Assembly (NCBI GenBank): GCA_024710355.1
Contig: JANJUX010000018.1
Coordinates: 1-64,000, forward strand
Reading direction: 5' to 3'
Origin: Candidatus Rifleibacteriota bacterium
GTDB taxonomy: Bacteria; Muiribacteriota; Ozemobacteria; Ozemobacterales; Ozemobacteraceae
DNA: 64,000 nt
Positions 26,815-35,863 of this stretch are shown one piece after another. The notes beneath the pieces were generated by a model. The model searched no databases. It saw only the letters and a list, made by a program, of their open reading frames with translations, and was not told the DNA's origin. The translations under genes were made by a program, and so were the position numbers. Every line of letters starts with the position of its first letter. Positions within the stretch are counted from its first letter, which is position 1.

Positions 26815-28221
26815 ATGTATTGTTTCAAATGCGGAAAGAAGCTGCCGGCCAGGGTAGTTAACTGCCCTGAATGCGACACCCCTCAGAAGCGGCGCCAGCG
26901 CTACCGCAGAAGAATGATTCTCGGCCTCTTCATCTTTCTTGCGGGGGCAGTTGCCGGCAGTCTTTTCGACAGCCTTTTCTTCAAGGGACAGGCCTGGGAA
27001 CATTCTTTTCTGGGCGCATTTATCGATAGGGCACAGCAGTCAGCTCCCGAACAGCAGACTGCCTCAGGCACAACCGACGGTTCTTCTGAGCTTGCCGGAG
27101 CTTCAATCTCAGTCGATGTCGCTGGCTTTTCTGCCCCGGAAAACTCGACAGCAGTATCGATTTCGATTAACAACGCGTCAGGCAGTGACGCGGGGCTTGC
27201 TTCTGCCTCTGATAAACCTTCAGGTATTGCAGAAGTGACTGTCGCTTCTGAGACGGCTTCTGCCTCATTCGCGGCTTCATTAACGGCCACCGGCACAGCC
27301 ACATCTCCCGCCGCTCCAGCATCAGAAGTTTCTGTGCCGATTGAAAAGAAGACTTTTCCGGCCGGCCGGCTCGTTTTTAAAAAGACCGAACCGCTGGAAA
27401 AAAGCTCAGGCTCGGACTATCACGGCTTTATGGCGCGTGATGGCTCCGAGCTGATTTTCGCCTCCAATCGTCTCAAGGTTGATGGCAGCCAGATTTATCA
27501 GTGCTTTCGCCGCCCGACTGATGGTTCCGGGCCTGCTGAAAAGGTTTTTGCCTGGCCCGGAAATGTCTGGACACCCGAAACGACCCCGGATAACCAGATG
27601 GTTGTCTTCTCAAGTGACAGCAGCAAACCCGAGCATATTTTCATTTACGATCGCAAATCAGGCAACAGTATGCCCCTTACCAGCGGCACCAGTAAAAACA
27701 TGATGCCGGCAATTTCGCCCGATGGCCGGTTGATCGCATTCGTTTCCAACCGTAAGGGCAATAATGATATCTGGCTGGTTGGCATCGATGGTAGCAATCT
27801 GATGCAGATTACCAGCGGCGAAAATGATGACCGTGAGCCCCGCTGGTCACCCGACGGCTCAACTTTGCTGTTCACCAGAATCATCGAACCCCTTAAAAAT
27901 TCACATATCATGAAGATTACTCTTGAGCCTCTTGGTGAGCCCGAGGCGATAATTGTAGCGGCAAAACGCAACTGGTTTGCCGACCTGTCGCCCGATGGCC
28001 GATATCTGACATTTACCCGCTCAGAAAGCACAGATGGCAGCAAAAATGTAATTTATATGCATGAGCTTGCGACCGGCAAAGAGAGCGCTCTTAAGCTTCT
28101 GGCTGGCGCTGAATGCTTCAGGCCGGTCTGGAACGCTGACTGCAGCGGTTTCGTTTTTCATGCCACGACCAGTCAGGGAAGAAGTCTTTATCAGGCCGTA
28201 TTCGCGAGGGAGAATCAGTAA
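26815..28221 (+). CDS. Zinc-ribbon membrane protein with TolB-like beta-propeller
   Basis: A zinc ribbon at the N-terminus (Cys3, 6, 17, 20) is followed by one transmembrane helix (about 34-53), a long Ser/Ala/Thr-rich linker (about 70-180) and a WD40-like PD40 beta-propeller (about 190-468), with repeats such as ISPDGRLIAFVSNRKGNNDI and LSPDGRYLTFTRSE. The cytosolic finger and periplasmic propeller make a one-pass sensor-like layout. SD AAGGAG lies eight bases upstream. The next gene, a PrsW-like protease with its own zinc ribbon, begins directly after the stop codon. Confidence 0.8.
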   Translation: MYCFKCGKKLPARVVNCPECDTPQKRRQRYRRRMILGLFIFLAGAVAGSLFDSLFFKGQAWEHSFLGAFIDRAQQSAPEQQTASGTTDGSSELAGASISVDVAGFSAPENSTAVSISINNASGSDAGLASASDKPSGIAEVTVASETASASFAASLTATGTATSPAAPASEVSVPIEKKTFPAGRLVFKKTEPLEKSSGSDYHGFMARDGSELIFASNRLKVDGSQIYQCFRRPTDGSGPAEKVFAWPGNVWTPETTPDNQMVVFSSDSSKPEHIFIYDRKSGNSMPLTSGTSKNMMPAISPDGRLIAFVSNRKGNNDIWLVGIDGSNLMQITSGENDDREPRWSPDGSTLLFTRIIEPLKNSHIMKITLEPLGEPEAIIVAAKRNWFADLSPDGRYLTFTRSESTDGSKNVIYMHELATGKESALKLLAGAECFRPVWNADCSGFVFHATTSQGRSLYQAVFARENQ

Positions 28222-29070
28222 TTGCCAGAGTCAGCCGAGCTGTTTTTTTCATTGACACTGCTTTGCCCATTGCTGATTTTTTATTTCGTATTCAAAAAGC
28301 ACTGGGTCGATAATGATTTACGCCAGGCTTTCCTGAGTGGCCTGGCAGCCGGCATTGGTGCGATTGTCCTCACCAGAGTGGTTTATCTGCCGATTGAATA
28401 TTTTCTCGGAACGGACCTGCGTTCGTTTATTTCTGCTTCAGGAACATGGTTTGTAACTTTGATGGCCTGCGTCGGCATTATTGGTCTGATTGAAGAGGCT
28501 TTAAAGGCGGCTGGTGGTATGCTTGCCAGTTATTATTCAGAGTTTATGAGGCGCCCGACTGCGATTTTCATGGGCTTTGCCGGCTGTGCCATGAGTTTCT
28601 CACTGCTTGAGAATATTCAATATTTTCTGCTGTTCGGTGTTTCTGTGGTTCTGCCGCGGATCGTCATCAGCTCTTCTGCACACCTGTTTTTTTCGAGCAT
28701 CTGCGCCGTGATTGTGGCTGAGGCGGTCATCAGGAGGCGTCGGGCCACGGTCGTTTCGCTGCGTATCCTTGCAGGTATCGCCACGGCGGCAGTTGTGCAT
28801 GGTTTTTTCGATTTTGTCGTGTTTCATTTCGATATTCAGGCGGTCAGTGGTCTGGTTATCAGTCTGCTTGCGGTTTTCCTTCTTGGTATTTACGAAGCCT
28901 GGCTGGGAGCATTGAAGCTCGATGCGCCCGAAGAAGCCAGACTGATGAGCTGCGCCGGTTGTGGCGCCTTTTCTCTCGATCGCGTAAGATTCTGCGGTTT
29001 TTGCGGCTCAAGAGTTGTCAGAATGCCGCACCGCCCCGAATTAAAAGTTACTGATGCTGAGGAATCCTGA
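28222..29070 (+). CDS. PrsW-like intramembrane protease with C-terminal zinc ribbon
   Basis: About seven membrane helices with the PrsW/CAAX-protease-like motifs: EEALK (91-95), FSLLENIQYF with Glu130-Asn131, His154 (AHLFFSS) and HGFFDF (193-198). PrsW cleaves anti-sigma factors in Bacillus; the family is broader. The tail ends in a zinc ribbon CAGC-x12-CGFC. The start is TTG at 28222, immediately after the preceding stop, with GAGGGAGA upstream, so it is translationally coupled to the propeller gene. No anti-sigma factor is visible near it. Confidence 0.85.
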   Translation: MPESAELFFSLTLLCPLLIFYFVFKKHWVDNDLRQAFLSGLAAGIGAIVLTRVVYLPIEYFLGTDLRSFISASGTWFVTLMACVGIIGLIEEALKAAGGMLASYYSEFMRRPTAIFMGFAGCAMSFSLLENIQYFLLFGVSVVLPRIVISSSAHLFFSSICAVIVAEAVIRRRRATVVSLRILAGIATAAVVHGFFDFVVFHFDIQAVSGLVISLLAVFLLGIYEAWLGALKLDAPEEARLMSCAGCGAFSLDRVRFCGFCGSRVVRMPHRPELKVTDAEES

Positions 29071-29072
29071 AA

Positions 29073-30347
29073 ATGGTTGAAACTACCCAGACGGTTTTTG
29101 AAAAAGAGCGCGCAATCGGGCTTGCTATCCAGATGTCCGGTCAGACAGACGAAGAAATCAGGCTTTCTCTCGAAGAGCTTGGCGAGCTGCTTAAGACTGC
29201 CGATGTCGAAATGGTCGGCACTCTGGTGCAGAAGCGCGACCGTGTTACCCGCGCCCTTTACATGGGCAGCGGCAAAATTGACGAGATCGCCGATGCAGTG
29301 AAAGCGGCAGACGCCAACCTGATCGTGGCTGATGACGAGCTTACCGCACTGCAGATCAAGACTATCGAAGAAACAACCGGAATTCCGGTCTGTGACCGGA
29401 CCTCCATCATTCTCGAAATATTTGCCAGACACGCCTCAACCAGAGAGGGAAAACTGCAGGTCGAGCTGGCAAGCATGCAATACCAGCTGCTGCACCTGGT
29501 CGGAGGTTACGAGAACCTTTCGCGGCAGCGTGGCGGAATCGGCGTCAAGGGCCCTGGCGAAACAAAGCTCGAAACCGACCGCCGGGTGATCAAGAACAAG
29601 CTGAAAAAGCTGCGCGAAGACCTTGAAAAATCAGTTCAGGATCGCGAATTGCAGAGCCGGAAACGCCAGGATCGTCTGGCAACAGTGTTCTCGCTGGTTG
29701 GTTATACCAATGCCGGCAAATCAACGCTTCTCAATCGCCTGACCGGCAGCGACGTCAAAATTTGTGATGGTCTATTCACCACGCTCGATCCGACAGCCCG
29801 CCGGCTGAACTTCGCCAGTGGACGCTGGGGTATCGTTTCCGATACAGTCGGATTCATTAACAAACTACCTCACTCTTTGATCAAGGCTTTCAGAGCCACC
29901 CTCGAAAGTGTCGTGCACTCAGAGGTGCTTTTGATCGTCTGCGATATCTCTGACCCGCATTTTCGTGAAAGATTGACAGCGGTTGACGAGGTGCTCAAAG
30001 AAATCGGGGCAGGGGGGCATCGCGAACGCCTCTATGTTTTCAATAAAATCGATAAGCTCCAGGATCTCGATCGGGAGCCAATTCATGCCGCATATCCGGG
30101 AGCTGTATTTATTTCGGCCCGCACCGGAGAAGGCGTCGATGCATTGATTACCCGCCTCGACGAAGTAATTGCCAGGCAGTATGTGACTCTCAATCTCCTT
30201 CTTTCAACAAAATCCGAGCTGGTAAAAGAGATTATGCAGAGCGCCATTGTAAAAAGCCAGGAGTGGGGCCAGGGAACAGTCAAAATCTGTGCCGAGGTTC
30301 CGAGCAAGCTTCGCTCACGTCTCGAAAATTTCGTTATCGACCCATAA
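29073..30347 (+). CDS. hflX: GTPase HflX
   Basis: Ribosome-associated GTPase involved in rescue and splitting of stalled ribosomes. The N-terminal glycine-rich HflX domain holds the family signature LVGGYENLSRQRGGIGVKGPGETKLE, followed by a G domain with G1 VGYTNAGKST, G3 DTVGF, and G4 NKID. Length 424 is normal. It starts two bases after the PrsW-like stop and continues the same operon. Confidence 0.95.
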   Translation: MVETTQTVFEKERAIGLAIQMSGQTDEEIRLSLEELGELLKTADVEMVGTLVQKRDRVTRALYMGSGKIDEIADAVKAADANLIVADDELTALQIKTIEETTGIPVCDRTSIILEIFARHASTREGKLQVELASMQYQLLHLVGGYENLSRQRGGIGVKGPGETKLETDRRVIKNKLKKLREDLEKSVQDRELQSRKRQDRLATVFSLVGYTNAGKSTLLNRLTGSDVKICDGLFTTLDPTARRLNFASGRWGIVSDTVGFINKLPHSLIKAFRATLESVVHSEVLLIVCDISDPHFRERLTAVDEVLKEIGAGGHRERLYVFNKIDKLQDLDREPIHAAYPGAVFISARTGEGVDALITRLDEVIARQYVTLNLLLSTKSELVKEIMQSAIVKSQEWGQGTVKICAEVPSKLRSRLENFVIDP

Positions 30348-30365
30348 ACAGAGAGGATCCGGAAA

Positions 30366-31136
30366 ATGCAACGGAAGAAAAACTTTCATATATCTTTGCT
30401 ATTAGCTCTCTTTCTGCTCTTTACAATTTTGTCAGAGGCCAAATCTCTCAGACCGCCGCCTGAAGAAGACAGAACGCCGGCGGTTACAGCACCCGTGGCC
30501 GGCAGTATCCTCAAAGGCGAAGAATGGCAATTTTTCAGAATTAATGCCCAATATCGCGGTACGGTCAAAAAGAGCTTCTCCAACCTCGGCTGCGCCATTG
30601 CCTGGTTTAAAGATCTTAGCCCGGATCAGGCACAGATAATCCTGCATGTCAGCGCTCTACACCCGGAAAAGAAACGTCAGAAATATGCCTTCAGGCTCAA
30701 TCTGGTTTTTCGCCGGGAAGGGGCGCGCTACAGCCTTGTTAAGAGAGAATATGCCGAATTTTCCGGCATTACCGGCGATCGCCAGACACAGCTTGAACAA
30801 CTCGCCGCCCTTTGGGTTTATATGCGTGCTTACTCAAAAGAGCTTAAACTCCTGCCGGAAATCGAGGCCTCTGGAGCCAGATTGCAACTGAATGAGGCAG
30901 TTATTGGCAGGGGGCGCTCGCGCGAAATTAACTGCAGCTGGCCCGGTCGACGTGGTTTTAACGGAAAATTCTTTTTTGAGAGAGCTGTAGACCCGGTGTT
31001 TCAAGAGCTTCTGGCTCTCGACAAACTGCGCTTCAAAAGTGGCAGACTCTCGGTTTCTCTGGTTAAAGACAGCCAGGAAGCAGTGACCAGAGATTTTAGC
31101 ACTCGAGAACCTTTTGCTGCAGATGTTTTTAAATAG
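30366..31136 (+). CDS. Secreted protein of unknown function
   Basis: A signal peptide (about 1-26, LLLALFLLFTILSEA) is followed by 230 residues of unknown fold with a central beta-rich segment (KYAFRLNLVFRREGARYSLVKRE). No lipobox is seen. It lies 18 bases after hflX with GAGAGGA near the start, so it is probably in the same operon. Its end overlaps the next gene by 23 bases. Confidence 0.65.
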   Translation: MQRKKNFHISLLLALFLLFTILSEAKSLRPPPEEDRTPAVTAPVAGSILKGEEWQFFRINAQYRGTVKKSFSNLGCAIAWFKDLSPDQAQIILHVSALHPEKKRQKYAFRLNLVFRREGARYSLVKREYAEFSGITGDRQTQLEQLAALWVYMRAYSKELKLLPEIEASGARLQLNEAVIGRGRSREINCSWPGRRGFNGKFFFERAVDPVFQELLALDKLRFKSGRLSVSLVKDSQEAVTRDFSTREPFAADVFK

Positions 31137-32256
31137 AACATCCGAGAAGATTCAAAGTTTCTGGGCTGGTCTAAGCCGGAAGAAACAGGATTGGGCAGTG
31201 TTCTGCATTTTTTTTCTGACCTGCCTGCTGTTGCTTCTTAGAAGTTTTAACGTGAACAACTGGCGAGCGACCCATTTCCTGTTCTCTTTTCAGGACGGGT
31301 TTGTTTCACGGGCTTTAATTGGAACATTCATCAGGACCTTTTTCTCACAGTATTTTGGTTCTTTCGCTGCAATAAAGATCATTTCCGCAGTCATTCTTGT
31401 TGTTTATTCATTGTTGCTGAGCATATCAGGCAGCAGATACTGGCGTGGCGACCGAAGTTTGCCATGCTTTTTAAATGTAATGATTATTTTGACTTCGCCC
31501 GCAACAATCGCTTTCATGGCCGGCGAAGCCGGCTGCTTCGATGCCGCCGCCTACGCTCTGGCGATGATTGCTTTGTTGTCCCTACCTGTTTTGCCAAAAA
31601 GACTGCACTGGTTATTTGTAAGCCTGGTGGCGTTCATTCTGGTATTGATTCATGAAGTGATGCTCATGTTGCCGATTCCGCTGCTGATTGCCTGCGTTTT
31701 GTCGCAGAATTATTCAATTGAGCCTTCAGGCCAGTTGCGTGGGATAAAGGCGGCAGTATTCTGGATGTTGCCTGCGATTTTGTTTGCCGGTTATTGCCTG
31801 ACTTTTGGCCGCTTTGAGCTGTCACGGGATTCTTTCGGGCAGGTTCTGGCATTATTGCAAAACTACGCTGATTTTGAAGTTGCCCCGAGCTCGGTAGTAA
31901 TTCATTTCACAGCTCTGAGAGAAAATGTTTTGTTTACCAGTGAAAATCTGCTTTATCACGGAATTTTTTCTTTTTTTATCATTTTTCCGTCTCTGGTTGC
32001 GGCTTTTGAAATTGCAAGACATTCGACTGCCGGTCGATCACAGCTGGCAGCCAGAATTATTCTCTGCAGTGCGCCTCTGGCCGTTTCTCTGGTCGGGTTT
32101 GACTATCCGAGATGGGTTGCCGCTGTAACTCTGAATTTGTTTATTGCAGGAGTATTCTCTGGGCACAGCCGCGATTGCCCGGCGCAGTCCGGAAATCTTT
32201 CACTGGTTGGAGTAATAGTGTTTAATCTTGTTGCCGGGCCGGTCAAAGTTCTTTGA
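31114..32256 (+). CDS. Polytopic membrane protein of the second glycan block
   Basis: About nine hydrophobic segments fill most of the 380 residues. An early loop reads FSFQDGFVSRALIGTF, a pattern I associate with uncharacterised multi-helix proteins near surface glycan genes. It has no recognised catalytic motif. It overlaps the preceding gene by 23 bases and converges on the GtrB-like gene (14-base overlap of the 3' ends). A lipid-linked sugar enzyme or flippase-like role is a guess. Confidence 0.65.
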   Translation: MLQMFLNRTSEKIQSFWAGLSRKKQDWAVFCIFFLTCLLLLLRSFNVNNWRATHFLFSFQDGFVSRALIGTFIRTFFSQYFGSFAAIKIISAVILVVYSLLLSISGSRYWRGDRSLPCFLNVMIILTSPATIAFMAGEAGCFDAAAYALAMIALLSLPVLPKRLHWLFVSLVAFILVLIHEVMLMLPIPLLIACVLSQNYSIEPSGQLRGIKAAVFWMLPAILFAGYCLTFGRFELSRDSFGQVLALLQNYADFEVAPSSVVIHFTALRENVLFTSENLLYHGIFSFFIIFPSLVAAFEIARHSTAGRSQLAARIILCSAPLAVSLVGFDYPRWVAAVTLNLFIAGVFSGHSRDCPAQSGNLSLVGVIVFNLVAGPVKVL

Positions 32257-33220
32257 CCGCATGGTTTGCGTTAGAGCAGGCTGTGGTGGATTCTGTTTCT
32301 CTGATAAGGTATTGCGGCCTTCTTTTGGTTTCAAGATAGGTTTTGGCAAGATATTGCCCCAGAATACCGAGGCAGAACATCTGAACCCCGTTAACGAACA
32401 GAATGATAACGGCCAGAGATGGCCAGCCGCTTACCGGGTCGCCGTACATCAAAGTTCTGAATATAATGAAGCAGACAAAAAAGAGGGCGACAAAGCAGAA
32501 ACAGATTCCCATCAGCGCCGAAAAGGCCAGAGGCACTGTTGAAAAGGCCGTAATACCCTCCAGAGAGTAGAGAAAAAGACCCCAGAATGACCATTTTGTG
32601 TTGCCGGCAGCTCTCTGAACGTTTTCGTATTCAATCCAGCGGGTTTTAAACCCTACCCATTCATTTATACCCTTTGTGAAGCGGTTGTATTCAGGTAATT
32701 TCAGTATGGCGTCGGCAACCTGCCTTGTAAAAAGCCGAAAATCCCTCGCTCCATCGACAAACTCGGTTTTTGAAATCATCCTGATGATTTTATAATACTG
32801 CCTGGCAAAAAATGACCTGATTGGTGGCTCGCCCGTGCGGTTTACCCGACGGGTTGCCGCCGCATCAAACCCCTCGGTGGTTACTGCCCTGTACATTTCG
32901 GCGAGCAGTGATGGCGGGTCCTGGAGGTCCGCATCCATTATGGCGATGTAATCACCCTTGCAGTGTTCCAGCCCGGCAAAAATTGCCGCTTCTTTGCCAA
33001 AATTGCGCGAGAAAGAAATGAACCTCACCCGCTTGTCTTTCTGGCTGAGCTCTCTGGCAATCCTCAGGGTTTCGTCGCGCGACCCGTCATCGATAAAAAG
33101 GAGTTCAATACTGACTCCAGATTTCGATAACTTGTCTGATTCTTCACATATTTCGTGATAAAAAAGCTCCAGCACTTCCTGTTCGTTGTAGCACGGAACG
33201 ATGATTGAAAGCAGACTCAT
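32243..33220 (-). CDS. GtrB/ArnC-like polyprenyl-phosphate glycosyltransferase
   Basis: GT2 domain (LSIIVPCYNEQEVL, FIDDGSRDET, MDADLQDPP with the D-x-D metal site) followed by two C-terminal membrane helices (about 228-260 and 265-290). This is the GtrB/DPMS type that loads glucose or a related sugar on undecaprenyl phosphate. Length 325 is typical. Its start overlaps the stop of the upstream membrane protein (ATGA at 33217-33220), suggesting one functional unit with it. Confidence 0.9.
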   Translation of the reverse strand: MSLLSIIVPCYNEQEVLELFYHEICEESDKLSKSGVSIELLFIDDGSRDETLRIARELSQKDKRVRFISFSRNFGKEAAIFAGLEHCKGDYIAIMDADLQDPPSLLAEMYRAVTTEGFDAAATRRVNRTGEPPIRSFFARQYYKIIRMISKTEFVDGARDFRLFTRQVADAILKLPEYNRFTKGINEWVGFKTRWIEYENVQRAAGNTKWSFWGLFLYSLEGITAFSTVPLAFSALMGICFCFVALFFVCFIIFRTLMYGDPVSGWPSLAVIILFVNGVQMFCLGILGQYLAKTYLETKRRPQYLIRETESTTACSNANHAVKEL

Positions 33221-34743
33221 TGTTGCTGACCGCCTGTTCTGGGAGACCCCGAAGCTCTCGAGAAATAGATGGCCTTCTCGCTTTCCTTAAGAATCGGAAA
33301 ACTCTCCGGCCGGGCACGAAGATAACTGGATAAACTACTGTTGGAGCGCAAAAGAAAAGCATCAAAATCATACTTGTCGATGAGACTTTGTACATTCAAA
33401 AACTTTTCTTTGGCACCCGGGTCAGACTGAACGAGGCGAAACAGACTTAACATGTCTTTGAGATTATGCGGCGAAAATAGATCGGCCCTGGCATCGGCAA
33501 AGGTTTCGATGCCATTGAAAATGAGGGCTTCCCCAAAGTTATAGTCATTATAGAGCCTTTTAGGCTGTTGTGTTTTTACAAATTCGATAAACTCTTTGTC
33601 GAGTGCTACCGAAATCAACTTTCCGCTCTGGTGGGTTTTGATCAGCTGCCCGAGCAGACTAATATTGATTATTACAAGCAGACCACAAACTATAAAAAAA
33701 GGTTTCCGGTCGTTAACGGCCTTAGGAGATGTTTGCCGTGGAATGGCGTAGTCGAAGGCAAAAAAGCTGCATGCAATCGCAAAGACAATTGCGAACCTGA
33801 CGCTGCGAAAAAACATGTATGAAAAGAACAGAAACAGCAGCAGGTCAACTGCCTTTATTTTTTTTTCGGTCACGATAAAATTCAGCAGGCAGATTAAGAC
33901 CGGCAGAAAAAACACCAGAACATGGGTGATGTTTTTTGCATCAGGCGGCTGCCATTCGTCAATGATTTCCTGCATGAAGGCGTCGCCCATGTTTGCATAA
34001 GGATAAATGATCATTTCTGTGCCATACGGATTTATTCCGATTGCGGCGAGGCTGATTATGCCAATGCAAAGAAAAAGACGCGCCTGTTTCTTTGAATTTT
34101 TCTCGAACTTGAGTTTTCCCCAGGAAAAATCGAAAAGCCCGGCTGCAAAGAAAATGAAGCACAAAATGTAGCACAGGGTTGATGAGCCTGCATGCAGATT
34201 TGCCCAGAGGATCGCAAATAGAGGTATCAGAAAAATTTTTCTGGAGTTTTCGTTGTTTTTGAAATCATAGAGACAGAGAATGGTCAGATAGATCAGGTAA
34301 TAACTGAAAACATGCGGGCGGCCATAAAAAAGCGTAAACAGCTGTATCATCGGGGCCAGAAAAAGCGTTGCGGATAACAAATTCAGGCAGATTGATGTCT
34401 TGTTGCGAAAAAGTATCAAAAGCATCATTAAAACAGCGGCTGTGAATGAAAATATAAAAATTCCCGGCTCTGCAGAAACTCTGTAAATAAGGTGAAAAAC
34501 AATCTGAGAAAGCCATTCGTGCGAAACCCAGACAATACCATTCTCTCTCGCATACCAGGAAAAGACGTCGACACCGGGCAGCGATAGATTGTTCACCATC
34601 CATTCGCCAGCCTTAACGTGCCACCAGAAATCGTTTCCCGAAATTCCCCGGCTGAAAACAAACATCAGCCCCGTCAGAAGAGTAGCAGACAATATCTTGA
34701 AAAGGTTCTCTGCATATTGGTTGCCGGTGGTTTCCTGGGCCAT
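33217..34743 (-). CDS. Large polytopic membrane protein, possibly GT-C-like
   Basis: About 12 membrane segments span most of the protein. The first periplasmic loop carries NDFWWHVKAGEWM and VSHEWLSQ, an acidic and Trp/His-rich loop after helix 1 that recalls GT-C glycosyltransferases, which use lipid-linked sugars. The assignment is tentative. A longer frame starts with GTG at 34782, but the ATG at 34743 has GAGGA five bases upstream and is preferred. It is coupled to the GtrB-like gene, so it may use that enzyme's polyprenyl-phosphate sugar. Confidence 0.65.
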   Translation of the reverse strand: MAQETTGNQYAENLFKILSATLLTGLMFVFSRGISGNDFWWHVKAGEWMVNNLSLPGVDVFSWYARENGIVWVSHEWLSQIVFHLIYRVSAEPGIFIFSFTAAVLMMLLILFRNKTSICLNLLSATLFLAPMIQLFTLFYGRPHVFSYYLIYLTILCLYDFKNNENSRKIFLIPLFAILWANLHAGSSTLCYILCFIFFAAGLFDFSWGKLKFEKNSKKQARLFLCIGIISLAAIGINPYGTEMIIYPYANMGDAFMQEIIDEWQPPDAKNITHVLVFFLPVLICLLNFIVTEKKIKAVDLLLFLFFSYMFFRSVRFAIVFAIACSFFAFDYAIPRQTSPKAVNDRKPFFIVCGLLVIINISLLGQLIKTHQSGKLISVALDKEFIEFVKTQQPKRLYNDYNFGEALIFNGIETFADARADLFSPHNLKDMLSLFRLVQSDPGAKEKFLNVQSLIDKYDFDAFLLRSNSSLSSYLRARPESFPILKESEKAIYFSRASGSPRTGGQQQ

Positions 34744-34854
34744 TGTGTTCCTCATTCCATGGTGGGAGCCGATTAAAAACACGACGCCGGTTCGAAACCA
34801 GCGCCTGACAAAACTGTCTTACGTTGCAGCAACCCCGAATAATCTGCCTTAATC

Positions 34855-35787
34855 TTAAAACTTCAGATTGTCTTCTCTTGTCCAGCCAGTTTTTCGGCCT
34901 TCATTGAATACGACTTCAAACCATCGCCATTTCCCGACAAGCCTGGTTGATTTGATTTTTACGGCCATCCCCTTGGGGAGCTTGCCGACTTTTTCGCTGG
35001 TCGTGCTGGGTTCGCTGCGAATGTTGGCAAAGCTTGGAGCTTCGATAGTGCCATTTTCAGGAAGAGGCTGCCCTTGCACATAGGTGTTTACGGTTTCTGA
35101 TGCCGGCGCCGGTTTTGCAATCGCTACCGAAACCAGATTTTCCTTTATGGCCTGTTGAGCGGCAGCTTTGGCGATTTCATTGGTATCAATCTTGCCTGAG
35201 TCATCCGATTTTTGCAGGATGTTTACCATTACTGTTGCAGGCCCCTGAAGAAGAAGGTCGTCTCTTACCCAGCCGGTTTTACGATTAAAATCCCATTTTA
35301 CCGACGTCCAGCCGTCACGCTTTTCTGTCACTACCCCTCTGGTGCCCTTGCTGACCTTAAAGAGGAGCTTTTCGCCTGTCGATGGTCCGCTGCGTACGTT
35401 GGTTCCGTTGCCTGAGGCATAGGCATACCACTTTGGCCCGTTCTGTTCAAACTTCGGCTCATTGCCCTGCTGTGCAGTCGATGGGGCTTCGCCCGGATTC
35501 GCAGGAGTTCCTGGTTTTTTCTCGGTCGGCGCTTCTGCAGGTGCAGGTAATGGCAAGCCCTGTTCAGCAAGTACAACACCGGTTCCTGTCGAGGTGTTTT
35601 CGCTGCTGTTGATATTGTAGAGCACTTTTACAGTCGATTCCTTCGCTGAATCTGTGCCTGTGGCTGCAGCTACCGGCTGGTCGGCTCCTGCCTCCATGAG
35701 TTTGAACATCTGTTTGCCCATAAACACGCCCAGTGCAATAACTGAGAGCATTATTACCACTATAGAAATTATTTTGGCCTTTTTCAA
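34855..35787 (-). CDS. Membrane-anchored protein with two bacterial SH3 domains
   Basis: One N-terminal membrane helix, a Pro/Ala-rich linker, an SH3 domain (NGTNVRSGPSTGEKLLFKVSKG) and a second SH3 at the C-terminus (FANIRSEPSTTSEKVGKLPKGM). Such domains often bind cell-wall peptides. The start is taken as TTG at 35787, preceded by GGAGGG at a good distance. An in-frame TTG at 35847 gives a longer reading, but that position is the -35 box of the apparent promoter. The gene lies between the glycan genes and the second STT3-like gene. Confidence 0.75.
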   Translation of the reverse strand: MKKAKIISIVVIMLSVIALGVFMGKQMFKLMEAGADQPVAAATGTDSAKESTVKVLYNINSSENTSTGTGVVLAEQGLPLPAPAEAPTEKKPGTPANPGEAPSTAQQGNEPKFEQNGPKWYAYASGNGTNVRSGPSTGEKLLFKVSKGTRGVVTEKRDGWTSVKWDFNRKTGWVRDDLLLQGPATVMVNILQKSDDSGKIDTNEIAKAAAQQAIKENLVSVAIAKPAPASETVNTYVQGQPLPENGTIEAPSFANIRSEPSTTSEKVGKLPKGMAVKIKSTRLVGKWRWFEVVFNEGRKTGWTREDNLKF

Positions 35788-35818
35788 AACCTGCCCTCCG
35801 ACAACTTTAAGTGAGTTG

Positions 35819-35847
35819 AGTCTAGTACGTAAAAAAAATGCTGTCAA
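35819..35847 (-). promoter_or_regulatory. Promoter of the SH3-domain gene
   Basis: -35 TTGACA (35842-35847), 17-bp spacer, -10 TAGACT (35819-35824) on the minus strand, about 32 bases before the TTG start with its GGAGGG site. The perfect -35 supports the shorter gene model. Confidence 0.55.
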
Positions 35848-35863
35848 TACCTCACATAAAAGA

